From: an uncultured Eubacteriales bacterium
GTDB lineage: Bacteria; Bacillota; Clostridia; Oscillospirales; Oscillospiraceae
Assembly (NCBI GenBank): GCA_900540635.1
Contig: UQGU01000064.1
Span: 1-11,970 of the forward strand
Direction of reading: 5' to 3'
DNA length: 11,970 nucleotides
Translations under genes and position numbers: made by a program
The notes under the pieces: generated by a model
What the model was told of the DNA's origin: nothing
The model's input: only the letters and a program-made list of their open reading frames with translations
The model's database searches: none
Shown: one piece after another, positions 1-7,140 of the stretch
Position numbering within the stretch: position 1 is the first letter of the stretch
Layout of the letters: every line of letters starts with the position of its first letter

Positions 1-1004
1 GCGCAGACCCGCCTGTCCTGGGCCGCCAGATCCACCATGGTCTGGCCGAAGGAATCGGAAAAGCTGGCGGTCTTCTCCCCCAGGCTCTTGCCGGTGGCAG
101 GATCGAACTTTCCAATGCCGTGGAACCTGGTTGGGTCTTCCTGGGCAGGGGGATAGCCGCAGCCCTTCCTGGTGATCACATGGACCAGCACCGGCTCGCG
201 CATTTCCTTGGCGGCAGCCAGCAGGGCCGTAATGCCCGGCAGGTCGTGGCCATCCGCAGGGCCAAGGTAGGTAATGCCCATGTTCTCAAACATATTGCCC
301 GGCATGATGATCTGCTTCAGCCGGTTTTTCAGGCGGCTGGAGGCCTTGTAGACCGCATCGCCGCCGGGGATTTTCTTTAGAATGGTACGGTAGTAGCGCT
401 TGGCGTGGAGATAGTTCTGGCTGCTGCGCACCCGGGACAGGTGCCGGGACAGGCCGCCGCTGCTGCGGCTGATGGACATCTCGTTGTCATTGAGGATCAC
501 CACCATGGGCTCCTTGCTGACGGCCAGATCGTTCAGCGCCTCATAGATCATGCCGCCGGTGGCCGCGCCGTCGCCGACCAGGGCTACCACATCGTAATTC
601 TGCCCCAGAAGGGTTCTGGCCCGGGCCATGCCCAGGGCAATGGACACGGAGCTGGAGGCATGGCCCGCCACGAAGGCATCGGCCTCGCTCTCCTCCGGCT
701 TGGGAAAGCCGGATATTCCGCCGAACTGGCGCAGCGAAGCAAACGCCTCCTGCCGCCCCGTCAAAAGCTTGTGGACATAGGACTGGTGCCCCACGTCAAA
801 GACCAGCCGGTCCACCCGGGTATCATAAACGGTCTCGATGGCTACGGAAAGCTCGACAACGCCCAGATTCCCCGCCAGGTGGCCGCCGGTTTTGGAGACA
901 CTCTCTATCAGAAATTCCCGGATCTCCCGGCAAAGGCAGGCTTTTTGAGGCTCTGAGAGCTTCAACAGATCTTCCCGGCAATGCACATCCTGCAAAATTC
1001 CCAC
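1..1004 (-). CDS. dxs: 1-deoxy-D-xylulose-5-phosphate synthase, N-terminal part (gene runs off the left edge)
   Basis: Makes DXP from pyruvate and glyceraldehyde-3-phosphate with thiamine diphosphate and Mg2+, the entry step of the MEP isoprenoid pathway in the cytoplasm. About 334 residues are visible of the roughly 620 usual, covering the ThDP-binding domain and the start of the next. Seen: SKTGGHLAGNLGVVELSVA at about 38-55 with the conserved His, FDVGHQSYVHKLLTGR at about 69-84, the Mg/ThDP motif GDGAATGG at 144-151 followed by NDNEMSIS at 172-179, and YLGPADGHD near 246-254. The start chosen is GTG at 1004: the ATG at 1016 is out of frame and stops quickly, while AAAGGATGA gives a ribosome binding site about 10 nt ahead of GTG. 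That site overlaps the stop codon of oapA, so the two genes are probably translationally coupled. Motif GDGAATGG has Ala where Leu/Ile is more usual. Identification is firm; only the exact start is inferred. Confidence 0.96.
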   Translation of the reverse strand, partial: MGILQDVHCREDLLKLSEPQKACLCREIREFLIESVSKTGGHLAGNLGVVELSVAIETVYDTRVDRLVFDVGHQSYVHKLLTGRQEAFASLRQFGGISGFPKPEESEADAFVAGHASSSVSIALGMARARTLLGQNYDVVALVGDGAATGGMIYEALNDLAVSKEPMVVILNDNEMSISRSSGGLSRHLSRVRSSQNYLHAKRYYRTILKKIPGGDAVYKASSRLKNRLKQIIMPGNMFENMGITYLGPADGHDLPGITALLAAAKEMREPVLVHVITRKGCGYPPAQEDPTRFHGIGKFDPATGKSLGEKTASFSDSFGQTMVDLAAQDRRVC

Positions 1005-1011
1005 GATTTGA

Positions 1012-1611
1012 TCATCCTTTTTTCTTTTTTATCTTTCTTCTCACCCAAGCCTTGCAGCCGTCCAGCGCGGCAAGAAACTTGCCGACTGTAAACACGATCT
1101 CCGTGCAGGAACGGATGGCCACGGTCTTGCCTACGGCCTTGCCGCCCACCGTCAGTCCGGCGACCAGGGCAGACATTCCCAGGCTCACCGCCTGGGGCCA
1201 AGAAAAGTCCACATAGGTCAGCGCCCGGGCCGCAATGGTGGCCGAGGCCGCGCCGGAGACAACGCCGCAGATATCGCCCACCACATCATTGCAAATGGAG
1301 CTCACCTTCCCCGCGCTGCGCAGCAGACGGATGGCCTCCTTCGCGCCGGGAACCCGGCGGGAGGCCATGGAGTGAAAAGGCTTCTCATCGGCAGAGGTCA
1401 CCGCCACACCGATGATATCGAAAAGAATGCCCACAGCCACAATGACCAGCAGAATCAAAAATGCCACTGCCATGGAGCTGCGGGCCATCACCTCATTGGA
1501 AGTAAAACTAATGGAGGCGGAAACCGCAATGGTTACCAAAAAAATCGTCAGTGCCCAGCGGGCAGCGGCCCGCTGCTGACGTTTATTACTGTCCGGATCG
1601 TTCTTTGACAC
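1012..1611 (-). CDS. oapA: OLE-associated membrane protein OapA
   Basis: 199 residues with a basic N-terminus, about four hydrophobic segments (roughly 18-37, 46-72, 108-131, 140-165) and a strongly basic C-terminal tail (WVRRKIKKKKG). The central block SADEKPFHSMASRRVPGAKEA (73-93) and the motif CNDVVGDICG (107-116) are what I recognise as OapA. Such proteins are often labelled Mg/Co transporter CorB-like in databases. In Halalkalibacterium halodurans OapA holds OLE RNA at the membrane and the complex is linked to cold, alcohol and Mg2+ stress. The gene sits between the OLE RNA and dxs, exactly the known order. A TTG start at 1638 is possible, but AGGAG lies 7 nt before the GTG at 1611, which I prefer. 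Its TGA is 7 nt from the dxs start. Function here is by family and context. Confidence 0.88.
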   Translation of the reverse strand: MSKNDPDSNKRQQRAAARWALTIFLVTIAVSASISFTSNEVMARSSMAVAFLILLVIVAVGILFDIIGVAVTSADEKPFHSMASRRVPGAKEAIRLLRSAGKVSSICNDVVGDICGVVSGAASATIAARALTYVDFSWPQAVSLGMSALVAGLTVGGKAVGKTVAIRSCTEIVFTVGKFLAALDGCKAWVRRKIKKKKG

Positions 1612-1646
1612 AAAAATTCTCCTAACAATTTGAAACAAGTGAAAAA

Positions 1647-2259
1647 TGACGGCAGCAGGCAGGATAAATCTTACGGCTTAGGTCGGGTTTGTTTTCCCCG
1701 GCGGGAACCCGGCGTTGCCGCCCGGGCCGTTTCCGTTTCATCCCGCCGCATATGTGTTGCCAAGCATATATACCCGATTGCCACTTAGTCCGTACCGCAA
1801 TCCCCTGCCTGCCCAGTTACGACAGCCTAGGTGATTTCCACAGCAGAGAAAACCGTAGTCTTAGCCTCTTTTGCAAACATGGTTTCCAGAAGCGATGTCG
1901 GCATCCGTTGTGGCCACAACGGACGGCCGCCTGGTCTTCTTTCCCCACATGTTCACTCAAGGCAGGCTACGCTGCACGCAGCAACACGATTCTGTGCACT
2001 GCCTTGCAGGTTCTAATCCCGGTTCGTACGCGAGCGGGCCTCCGAGAGGTTCTCTTCGTCGTCGCACAAGACCGGGTCTCCACGGAAAACGGGTCGTATG
2101 CCCCATGCCATTGGAGCGCGCCCGGAATCCTTAACCCCCAGCATCCACCCTAAACTGGGCGTAAAAAGCAGACACCAGGGACTTCACCGATGTGCCCTTC
2201 AAAGGATTTTTAGGCCCTTCCTGGAAAACGGTCTCTCTGACTAGGATACTGCGCCGTCA
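1647..2259 (-). ncRNA. ole: OLE RNA (ornate large extremophilic RNA)
   Basis: This 600-nt stretch has no convincing reading frame on either strand but is dense in complementary segments, and it lies directly upstream of oapA and dxs, the hallmark OLE position. The predicted ends pair: TGACGGC (2259 to 2253) with GCCGTCA (1653 to 1647), extended by GCAG/CTGC after a one-base bulge. Five U residues follow the 3' strand (1646 to 1642). The resulting length of 613 nt agrees with the usual size of about 600 nt. Inside are an 8-bp long-range pairing (1999-2006 with 1958-1965) and a 20-nt perfect palindrome at 1904-1923. Known role: binds OapA at the membrane, plus OapB, OapC and ribosomal protein S21 in studied species. 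I recognise it by context and architecture and could not run the Rfam model RF01071. Ends are inferred. Confidence 0.87.
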
Positions 2260-2265
2260 GCCTAC

Positions 2266-2294
2266 ATTCTATCACAGTTTTCCGGAATATACAA
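2266..2294 (-). promoter_or_regulatory. Predicted promoter of the OLE RNA-oapA-dxs transcript
   Basis: On the minus strand TTGTAT (2294 to 2289), a 17-nt spacer, and TAGAAT (2271 to 2266) preceded by TGA, an extended -10. Start of transcription would fall at about 2259-2260, exactly where the closing stem of OLE RNA begins. The -35 is weak (3 of 6), the -10 good (5 of 6). It lies between the Nudix stop codon and the RNA, so the RNA has its own promoter even if read-through from the Nudix operon occurs. Confidence 0.7.
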
Positions 2295-2335
2295 GGGTAT
2301 TTTGAATTTCTGTATATTTTCACCAGAATATACGG

Positions 2336-2833
2336 TTAATAACCCGCTTCCGGCCACCGATCTTCGGTCATATTCAAAAACCAGTCTCCGATAATGTCCC
2401 TGTGGGTCACGGCCAGAGGAAGCCCCGCCGCCTCTTCCCGGGTGAAAAAACGCAGTTCCCGGGACTCCCGGCTGATGCACAGCTCCGGCTTTTCCGAAAA
2501 CACATAGCCATAGAGCACGATGACCATCCGCCAGACGCTGCCGTCCCGATAGGCGGCAATGCGCCCGGGGTCACCGTAGACTGCCAGCTTCCGGAAGTCC
2601 TTTCCCGGGATGCGCAGCCCCAGCTCCTCATAGATTTCCCGGGAAACGGCCTGCCGGGCAGTCTCCTGCTTCTTGGCCCCGCCGCCGGGAAGGCCCCATA
2701 CATCGGCATCCACCCGGCGCTCCAGCAGAAGCTTCCCCTGCCACAGCAGGATCGCGTTGCCGCCCAGGTGCGCCCCCTGGGTGGTTTTGGGCGCATTTTT
2801 CGGATCGCCGCAGTAAAAGGTCACAATAGACAT
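2336..2833 (-). CDS. Nudix hydrolase
   Basis: 165 residues. Nudix proteins hydrolyse nucleoside diphosphates linked to another moiety, using Mg2+ held by the Nudix box. A complete box of pattern Gx5Ex7REUxEExGU is present at 51-73: G51, E57, R65-E66, E69-E70, G72, with LPGGGAKKQ before it. Substrate cannot be read from the sequence; the N-terminal GGNAILLWQGKLLLERR and WGLPGGG fit the ADP-ribose/(d)NTP pyrophosphatase type. ATG at 2833 is preceded by AAAGGA about 8 nt away. The gene begins 16 nt after the stop of the sensor kinase, so both are almost certainly one operon. No intrinsic terminator is visible after its stop; only an AT-rich 7-bp inverted repeat at 2311-2332 without a U run, then the OLE promoter. 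Family certain, role unknown. Confidence 0.93.
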   Translation of the reverse strand: MSIVTFYCGDPKNAPKTTQGAHLGGNAILLWQGKLLLERRVDADVWGLPGGGAKKQETARQAVSREIYEELGLRIPGKDFRKLAVYGDPGRIAAYRDGSVWRMVIVLYGYVFSEKPELCISRESRELRFFTREEAAGLPLAVTHRDIIGDWFLNMTEDRWPEAGY

Positions 2834-2849
2834 GGGTCTGTTCCTTTCT

Positions 2850-4970
2850 TCATGGCCGCTTCCGGTATTTCGCCAGGGTATCCATCAGGAGCCTTGGCTG
2901 CAGGGGCTTTGTCAGGTGATCGTTCATGCCGGCCTCGGCGGATCTTTTGCGGTCCTCCTCAAAGGCATTGGCCGTCATGGCAATGATAGGCACATTGGCT
3001 ACATCCGGCCTGGGAAGGGCACGGATCTGCCGGGATGCCTCCAGGCCGTCCATGACCGGCATCATGATATCCATCAGGATGGCATCAAAGCCTCCCTCCG
3101 GGCTGCTGCGGACGGCCTCCACCGCAGCGGCGCCGTCCCGGGCAACGGTCACAATGGCCCCTGCATCCTCCAGCAGGCACTGCATGATCTCCAGATTCAG
3201 GGCATTGTCCTCAACCACCAGCACACGCATTCCCCGGATGTCTCCCGCAGGCAGTTCCTCCGGCTTCCGGACAGGCTCCGGTGCAATGGCGAAGGACAGC
3301 CCCAGGGTGAAGATCGTTCCCTCGCCGGGCTTGCTCCTGGTCCGGATGGTTCCGCCCATAGCCTGCACCAGGGACGCCACAATGGACATACCCAGTCCGG
3401 CCCCCTGGTAGACCGTGCGCACATTGTCATTCTCCTGGGCAAAGGGCTGGAACAGGTGCTGCTCCAGAAATTCCTGGCTCATGCCAATGCCCGTATCCCG
3501 GACCTCAAAGAGGAAGTCGGCAGTTTTCCCGGCGCTGCCCGTTTCCTCCACCAGCAGCTCCACGGTACCATCCTCCCGGTTGTATTTCATGGCGTTGCTG
3601 ATTAGGTTCAGCAGGATGCGGCGCAGGTGCAGCGGGCTGCCCAGAAGCATGGTGTGTTCTATTCTTTCGGCATTGACCGTAAAGCGCACATTTTTCTCCC
3701 GGCCCTGCTCCTCTACGATGAGCCGCAGGTCCTCCAGCTCCCTGCACAGGTCGAAGGGCTTGCGCTCCAGCTCCACCTTTCCCTGCTCCAGGGCGCTCAT
3801 ATCCAGAATGTCATTCAGCAGGGACAGCAGGTGGCCGGACGCCACATCGATCTTGTCCAGGCAATCCGCCACCACCTCGGGGTTCTCCTTGTTTTTGCGG
3901 ATCTTGTCCACCATGCCCATGATGCCATTCATCGGTGTCCGGATATCATGGCTCATGTGGGACAGGAAGACGCTCTTGGCCTTGTTGGCCCGCATGGCCT
4001 CCTCGTTGGAGCGCTTCAGCTGCCGCTGGTAGTCCAGCAGAGAGCCGATGTATTCCGACCGCTCCCGGTCCAGGACCATAAACACGGCGCAGACACAGGT
4101 CACGATGATCACGGCCAACAGGAACGTGACGTAGAAGCCCTGGTTGTTCCGGAACACATAGGAAAAAGAACGATTCTTTGTGAATTCGGTGATCCATTTG
4201 TTTTGCAGGCGGCCGATGGTGCCGTCCCGGGACATCTCCTGCAAAACCCCATTGAGCTCCGCCCAGAGCTCCGGCTGGGCCTCGTCCACTGCCAAGGCCG
4301 GAAAGCTCTTGGCAATGGCCAGGCTGGGCTGCAGGTCAAAGCCGTTTTTCTCGATGATCTTCGAGGCCACGGCCCCATGGCAGATGGCATAGTCCGCCTC
4401 ACCGTTTTCCACCGCCTGCAAAATGTCCGTATTGGTGTAATATTCCACATACTCGCACTGCAAATCATAGGTAGCGGCAATGACGGAGCGGACCATCAGC
4501 GCCACCCGCTTTCCCGCCAGAGCGCCTGCGCTGTCCACGGCATCCCGGCCGTAGATCCGCAGCTCATCCGAGCACATGGGGATGGTCCGCAGTGTGCCCT
4601 CCATGTTGGAGAAGATCTCCAGGCCCAGCAGCACATCCGCCTCATGGTTTTCCAGCCGTCCCCGGCTTTCCATCCAGGTGCCGGTCTCAAAGACCACGTT
4701 CCGTTCCAGCCGGTTGGCCGCCTCTGTAATGATCTCGATGTACAGCCCGGCCAGCTCCCCATTCTTATTGAAATAGGCATTGGGGCAGAAATCATAGTCT
4801 GCAGCCACCCGCAGTGTGGGCGCATCCGGATACATGGGCGTGATCTCCATAGGCGGCTCATCCGAGAACACCCCCATCTGAACCGCCGTAAACCCCGCCG
4901 GAACCAGCAGCGCAAGCACCGCCAGCACCACGATCACACGACCCCAAAGCCGCCCCCCAGAGCGTTTCAT
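2850..4970 (-). CDS. Hybrid sensor histidine kinase with extracellular solute-binding (SBP family 3) sensor and REC domain
   Basis: 706 residues. Order: TM1 at about 12-30; extracellular family-3 solute-binding domain about 52-265 (LRVAADYDFCPNAYF, GLYIEIITEAANRL, IGRLQNKW); TM2 about 278-300; HisKA with SHMSHDIRTPMNGIMGM, phosphoacceptor His341; HATPase_c with N box NLISNAMKYN (455-464), G1 DTGIG (492-496) and G2 GAGLGMSI (523-530); C-terminal REC about 580-703 with E587/D588, phosphoacceptor Asp634, T666 and K688. It presumably binds an amino-acid-like ligand outside the cell, autophosphorylates and passes phosphate to its own REC. No HPt domain and no separate response regulator are nearby, so output is unknown. 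ATG at 4970 has AAGGGGTGA about 10 nt upstream. It is followed 16 nt later by the Nudix gene, in one operon. Confidence 0.95.
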   Translation of the reverse strand: MKRSGGRLWGRVIVVLAVLALLVPAGFTAVQMGVFSDEPPMEITPMYPDAPTLRVAADYDFCPNAYFNKNGELAGLYIEIITEAANRLERNVVFETGTWMESRGRLENHEADVLLGLEIFSNMEGTLRTIPMCSDELRIYGRDAVDSAGALAGKRVALMVRSVIAATYDLQCEYVEYYTNTDILQAVENGEADYAICHGAVASKIIEKNGFDLQPSLAIAKSFPALAVDEAQPELWAELNGVLQEMSRDGTIGRLQNKWITEFTKNRSFSYVFRNNQGFYVTFLLAVIIVTCVCAVFMVLDRERSEYIGSLLDYQRQLKRSNEEAMRANKAKSVFLSHMSHDIRTPMNGIMGMVDKIRKNKENPEVVADCLDKIDVASGHLLSLLNDILDMSALEQGKVELERKPFDLCRELEDLRLIVEEQGREKNVRFTVNAERIEHTMLLGSPLHLRRILLNLISNAMKYNREDGTVELLVEETGSAGKTADFLFEVRDTGIGMSQEFLEQHLFQPFAQENDNVRTVYQGAGLGMSIVASLVQAMGGTIRTRSKPGEGTIFTLGLSFAIAPEPVRKPEELPAGDIRGMRVLVVEDNALNLEIMQCLLEDAGAIVTVARDGAAAVEAVRSSPEGGFDAILMDIMMPVMDGLEASRQIRALPRPDVANVPIIAMTANAFEEDRKRSAEAGMNDHLTKPLQPRLLMDTLAKYRKRP

Positions 4971-5002
4971 AGGTCATTCACCCCTTCTTATCATTTAAAA
5001 AA

Positions 5003-5031
5003 AGTATACCAAATTCTGAGCCAAGGTGCAA
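5003..5031 (-). promoter_or_regulatory. Predicted promoter of the kinase-Nudix operon
   Basis: Minus strand TTGCAC (5031 to 5026), 17-nt spacer, TATACT (5008 to 5003) preceded by TGG, an extended -10. It gives a leader of about 25 nt before the kinase ATG. The -10 matches 5 of 6 consensus bases, the -35 only 3 of 6. Confidence 0.65.
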
Positions 5032-5072
5032 TAGAAAAATAAAATCCGGCGTTATTTTTCTGCCGACAACAC

Positions 5073-5121
5073 AAAAAGCTGCCTCAATTTGACCCATATG
5101 GGTTTGAGGCAGCTCCCTTTT
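5073..5121. terminator. Bidirectional intrinsic terminator
   Basis: AGCTGCCTCAA (5077-5087) pairs perfectly with TTGAGGCAGCT (5104-5114), with a nested CCCATATGGG in the loop. On the minus strand the stem is followed directly by TTTTT (5077 to 5073), so it ends transcription of the 5138-5365 gene. On the plus strand CTTTTT follows three bases later, so it may work both ways. It separates the zinc-ribbon gene from the kinase operon. Confidence 0.88.
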
Positions 5122-5137
5122 TAACACTAAGGCAGAT

Positions 5138-5365
5138 TTACGAATAGTCTATCACAATTTTCGAGCAGGCTCGGCAAAGATAAGCCGTTGGATACTCTGC
5201 TACCACCTCAAGCATATATGGCGGCAAGTACACTGCGCGATGCTTTTCCATCAGCCTGCGCGTATACAGCTTTGGCAGGGTCTCCCCCTCCGGCAAAAAG
5301 AACACGCCTCCTCGGCTCCGCAGCTCTCCTCTTTCCATTTCGGCATTGCAACAAGGACATTTCAT
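5138..5365 (-). CDS. Small zinc-ribbon protein, DUF6487-like
   Basis: 75 residues starting MKCPCCNAEMERGEL and ending with YLCRACSKIVIDYS. The two Cys pairs (C3/C6 and C64/C67) make a probable one-zinc ribbon with a variable middle, the layout of the small PF20097-like proteins common in Clostridia. The function of that family is not known to me. ATG at 5365 is preceded by a strong AGGAGGTG about 7 nt away. It follows the GIY-YIG gene on the same strand after a 112-nt gap that holds a weak terminator, and it ends 17 nt before a strong terminator, so it is probably a single-gene unit. No clear promoter was found in the gap. Confidence 0.8.
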   Translation of the reverse strand: MKCPCCNAEMERGELRSRGGVFFLPEGETLPKLYTRRLMEKHRAVYLPPYMLEVVAEYPTAYLCRACSKIVIDYS

Positions 5366-5418
5366 GGCAGCACACCTCCTGAGCTGGACTATTCCTCCAA
5401 TGTTAATTTCGACTTGCT

Positions 5419-5453
5419 AAAAAAAACCAGGCCAAAGAAATTATTGCGACCTG
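5419..5453 (-). terminator. Weak intrinsic terminator after the GIY-YIG gene
   Basis: On the minus strand CAGGTC (5453 to 5448) pairs with GGCCTG (5433 to 5428) including one G-U, with a 14-nt loop, followed by G and eight T (5426 to 5419). The short stem makes this a moderate call; the long T run supports it. Confidence 0.5.
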
Positions 5454-5477
5454 CTTTCACATCTGCATAGCCTCTCT

Positions 5478-6770
5478 TCATCTCTTAATATTCGCTGTTT
5501 TACTTAATATCAGAGACTCGCGATATTGTTCTGCTGGAGGAATATCTACAAATTCAACTGTCTTATCAAAGTTTTCGTATACAACTTTCTTGATTTCATC
5601 CAAAGATACACGAAAGAATTCGCGTCTCGTATTGACCATATTGACTTTTCTGGCATCAAATGCGCGATGTAATGCAGCCTCTAGAGCAGGAGCATCTTCC
5701 GAAAAAATCAGAGCATGGACATCAAAGTCAAATGGAACGGACGCATCTCCCAGTTCATCAATGCGATCCATAGGCTCCAATCGGCGGGTCATGCCGATTT
5801 TGTAAATTCCTTCGCCAAACGCTCCGATGTTGGAAATTACATAAACATATCCCGCCTTTTGATTTGCCGCACGATAATCAACTTGCTCAATGGAGTGAGC
5901 AATCTCGCCAAGCTGAGACTCCAGTTCTGCCTTTTTCTCTTTGAGGGCAGGCAGTTCTTGCTCTGTGGCTACAGCCAGTTGCGCAGACAGTTTTTCAAGA
6001 GCATTGGAGTAGTGTTTCTTTTCCTTCTCCAATTTTTTCCTGGTTTCCTCTATTTCTTTTTCTAATTTTACACGTTCACGTTCCTCAGCCCGAAGCTGAC
6101 GAAGGCGCTCTTTTTCTTCCTGCTTCTTTTGCTGGTATTCAAATGCAAGACGAAGCTCTTTTATCTTTAGGTTAAGGTATGTCGAGCTTATTGAAATAGA
6201 CATAACCGTACCAAGCTTTGAGATAGCATCACAGGATGTCCGAATTCGTTTTGTCATTGTATCAATATTATTGAACCTAACGTGATCAACACAGTCATCA
6301 CATTCACTATTAAAGGCTCGGACTAGAAGCTTTTGCATATCTTTAACCATTTTTTTGCCCTGCGTTGAACTTCCATTCACAGTCCAGTTCATATTTCCAG
6401 TAGCAGCAGAGCCATCTCGAATCATCTCCTTTTCTTTTTTACGGATTATATCTAGTTCTTCCTTGTATTTCTCAGAAGTAGTAAATTGAAACTGTGGCGT
6501 GTACAGTGCAAAGGACTGCATGAGTACTTCATCGTTTGTCTCAATCAGTTTTTCCTTTGCAGTCTTGATTTCAGAGTCAACTGTTGCCTTCTCTTTTTCG
6601 AGAACGCCAATATCATTTTTTAAAGTAGAAAGTTGTTCCTTAGCCATGGAAATCGACTGCCGTAAAGAATCCAATTCAGTCTGCTCCGGAGACAACATGC
6701 TTTCCAACTCGGCCACACGGTTTTCAAGCGCTTTGTTTTTTGTTGCTTTAAAAATATCGCCCAGGCCCAT
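5478..6770 (-). CDS. DUF4041 protein with C-terminal T5orf172 GIY-YIG nuclease-like domain
   Basis: 430 residues. An N-terminal coiled coil (about 12-80) leads into a DUF4041 region (about 85-215: YTPQFQF, SEKYKEELDIIRKKEKEMI, GKKMVKDMQKLLVRAFNSEC). A long Glu/Lys-rich coiled coil follows (about 205-295), then a GIY-YIG domain of the T5orf172 type: GYVYVIS at 307-313, YKIGMTRR at 323-330, R336, and the probable catalytic Glu364 in ALEAALHRAF. Domain residues look intact. This architecture occurs in prophages and accessory islands; its biological role is not established, and a DNA-cleaving defence or mobile-element role is only inference. ATG at 6770 is preceded by AAGGA 6 nt away. Base composition is clearly AT-richer than the flanking housekeeping genes, with a very AT-rich upstream region holding repeats, which suggests transfer. 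Confidence 0.88.
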   Translation of the reverse strand: MGLGDIFKATKNKALENRVAELESMLSPEQTELDSLRQSISMAKEQLSTLKNDIGVLEKEKATVDSEIKTAKEKLIETNDEVLMQSFALYTPQFQFTTSEKYKEELDIIRKKEKEMIRDGSAATGNMNWTVNGSSTQGKKMVKDMQKLLVRAFNSECDDCVDHVRFNNIDTMTKRIRTSCDAISKLGTVMSISISSTYLNLKIKELRLAFEYQQKKQEEKERLRQLRAEERERVKLEKEIEETRKKLEKEKKHYSNALEKLSAQLAVATEQELPALKEKKAELESQLGEIAHSIEQVDYRAANQKAGYVYVISNIGAFGEGIYKIGMTRRLEPMDRIDELGDASVPFDFDVHALIFSEDAPALEAALHRAFDARKVNMVNTRREFFRVSLDEIKKVVYENFDKTVEFVDIPPAEQYRESLILSKTANIKR

Positions 6771-6791
6771 ACTCTATCCTTCTTTCTTTTT

Positions 6792-6840
6792 TTGCATAAG
6801 TTGCATACACTATTGGACGCATGACATAGTCTGTTGCATA
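6792..6840. repeat. Three direct copies of TTGCATA upstream of the GIY-YIG gene
   Basis: TTGCATA occurs at 6792-6798, 6801-6807 and 6834-6840; the first two are spaced 9 nt start to start. They lie 20-70 bases upstream of the GIY-YIG start codon and could be regulator binding sites. I could not identify a convincing -10/-35 pair in this AT-rich leader. Confidence 0.4.
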
Positions 6841-6906
6841 AAGAAGCTGCATTGTATTGCTTTTTATTTTACAAATTCGCTTCTACGCTTAAGCTTTTTT
6901 ATAGTT

Positions 6907-6961
6907 CTCTAAATGAGCAAATCTGAAAAATAGCCAATTTTGTGAATTTGCTCATTTAGAG
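6907..6961. repeat. Perfect 16-bp inverted repeat with 23-nt loop
   Basis: CTCTAAATGAGCAAAT (6907-6922) is exactly complementary to ATTTGCTCATTTAGAG (6946-6961). It lies about 137 bases upstream of the GIY-YIG start in AT-rich DNA that otherwise shows no gene. There is no U run directly after the stem on either strand, so it is not a standard terminator. It could be a cruciform or hairpin regulatory element, or the trace of a small inserted palindrome. Confidence 0.7.
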
Positions 6962-7053
6962 TTTACACTTTAAAAAACGAAAAGTAAATAGGATTCTGCG
7001 AAAACAAAGTAAAAAAATCGCATGACATTGGGATATGTTTTTCGTTTTGCCAC

Positions 7054-7140
7054 AGGTGCGCTGATTTGATGGGTTCGATTCCCCGCTTTTCGGCCCACCC
7101 TATCGGCTCGCTGTTGTCTGGGCCGGTGGAGCCGAGGGGA
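7054..7140. repeat. Degenerate, truncated copy of the 142-bp repeat (end of one unit joined to start of the next)
   Basis: Bases 7091-7140 align without gaps to the first 50 bases of the unit at 8879 with six mismatches, including the shared core TATCGG.TCGCTGTTGTCTG and GGTGGAGCCGAGGGGA (7125-7140). Bases 7057-7090 resemble the end of a unit (GGTTCGATTCCCCGCTTTT against GGTTCAAATCCCCTCTTTT). After 7140 similarity stops. The right part has instead become one arm of a 14-bp hairpin (7128-7141 with 7152-7165, two G-U pairs, 10-nt loop). Confidence 0.75.

Noticed and set aside
962..1201. ATG at 1016 as the dxs start or as a separate small gene
   Set aside because: That frame stops after 17 codons and is a shadow of the oapA-dxs junction.
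1689..2153. Plus-strand coding frame over the OLE region
   Set aside because: No ribosome binding site, composition like structured RNA, and no protein family features; OLE RNA explains the stretch.
2311..2332. Terminator after the Nudix gene
   Set aside because: The 7-bp stem GTATATT/AATATAC is AT-only with no U run after it, so it is too weak to call.
3627..5042. Long plus-strand frame opposite the histidine kinase
   Set aside because: A His- and Gln-rich mirror of the kinase gene in GC-rich DNA. All kinase motifs lie on the minus strand.
6974..7048. AAAACGAAAA/TTTTCGTTTT as terminal inverted repeats of a small mobile element
   Set aside because: The arms are low-complexity A/T runs 55 bases apart with nothing recognisable between them, and no target-site duplication is visible.
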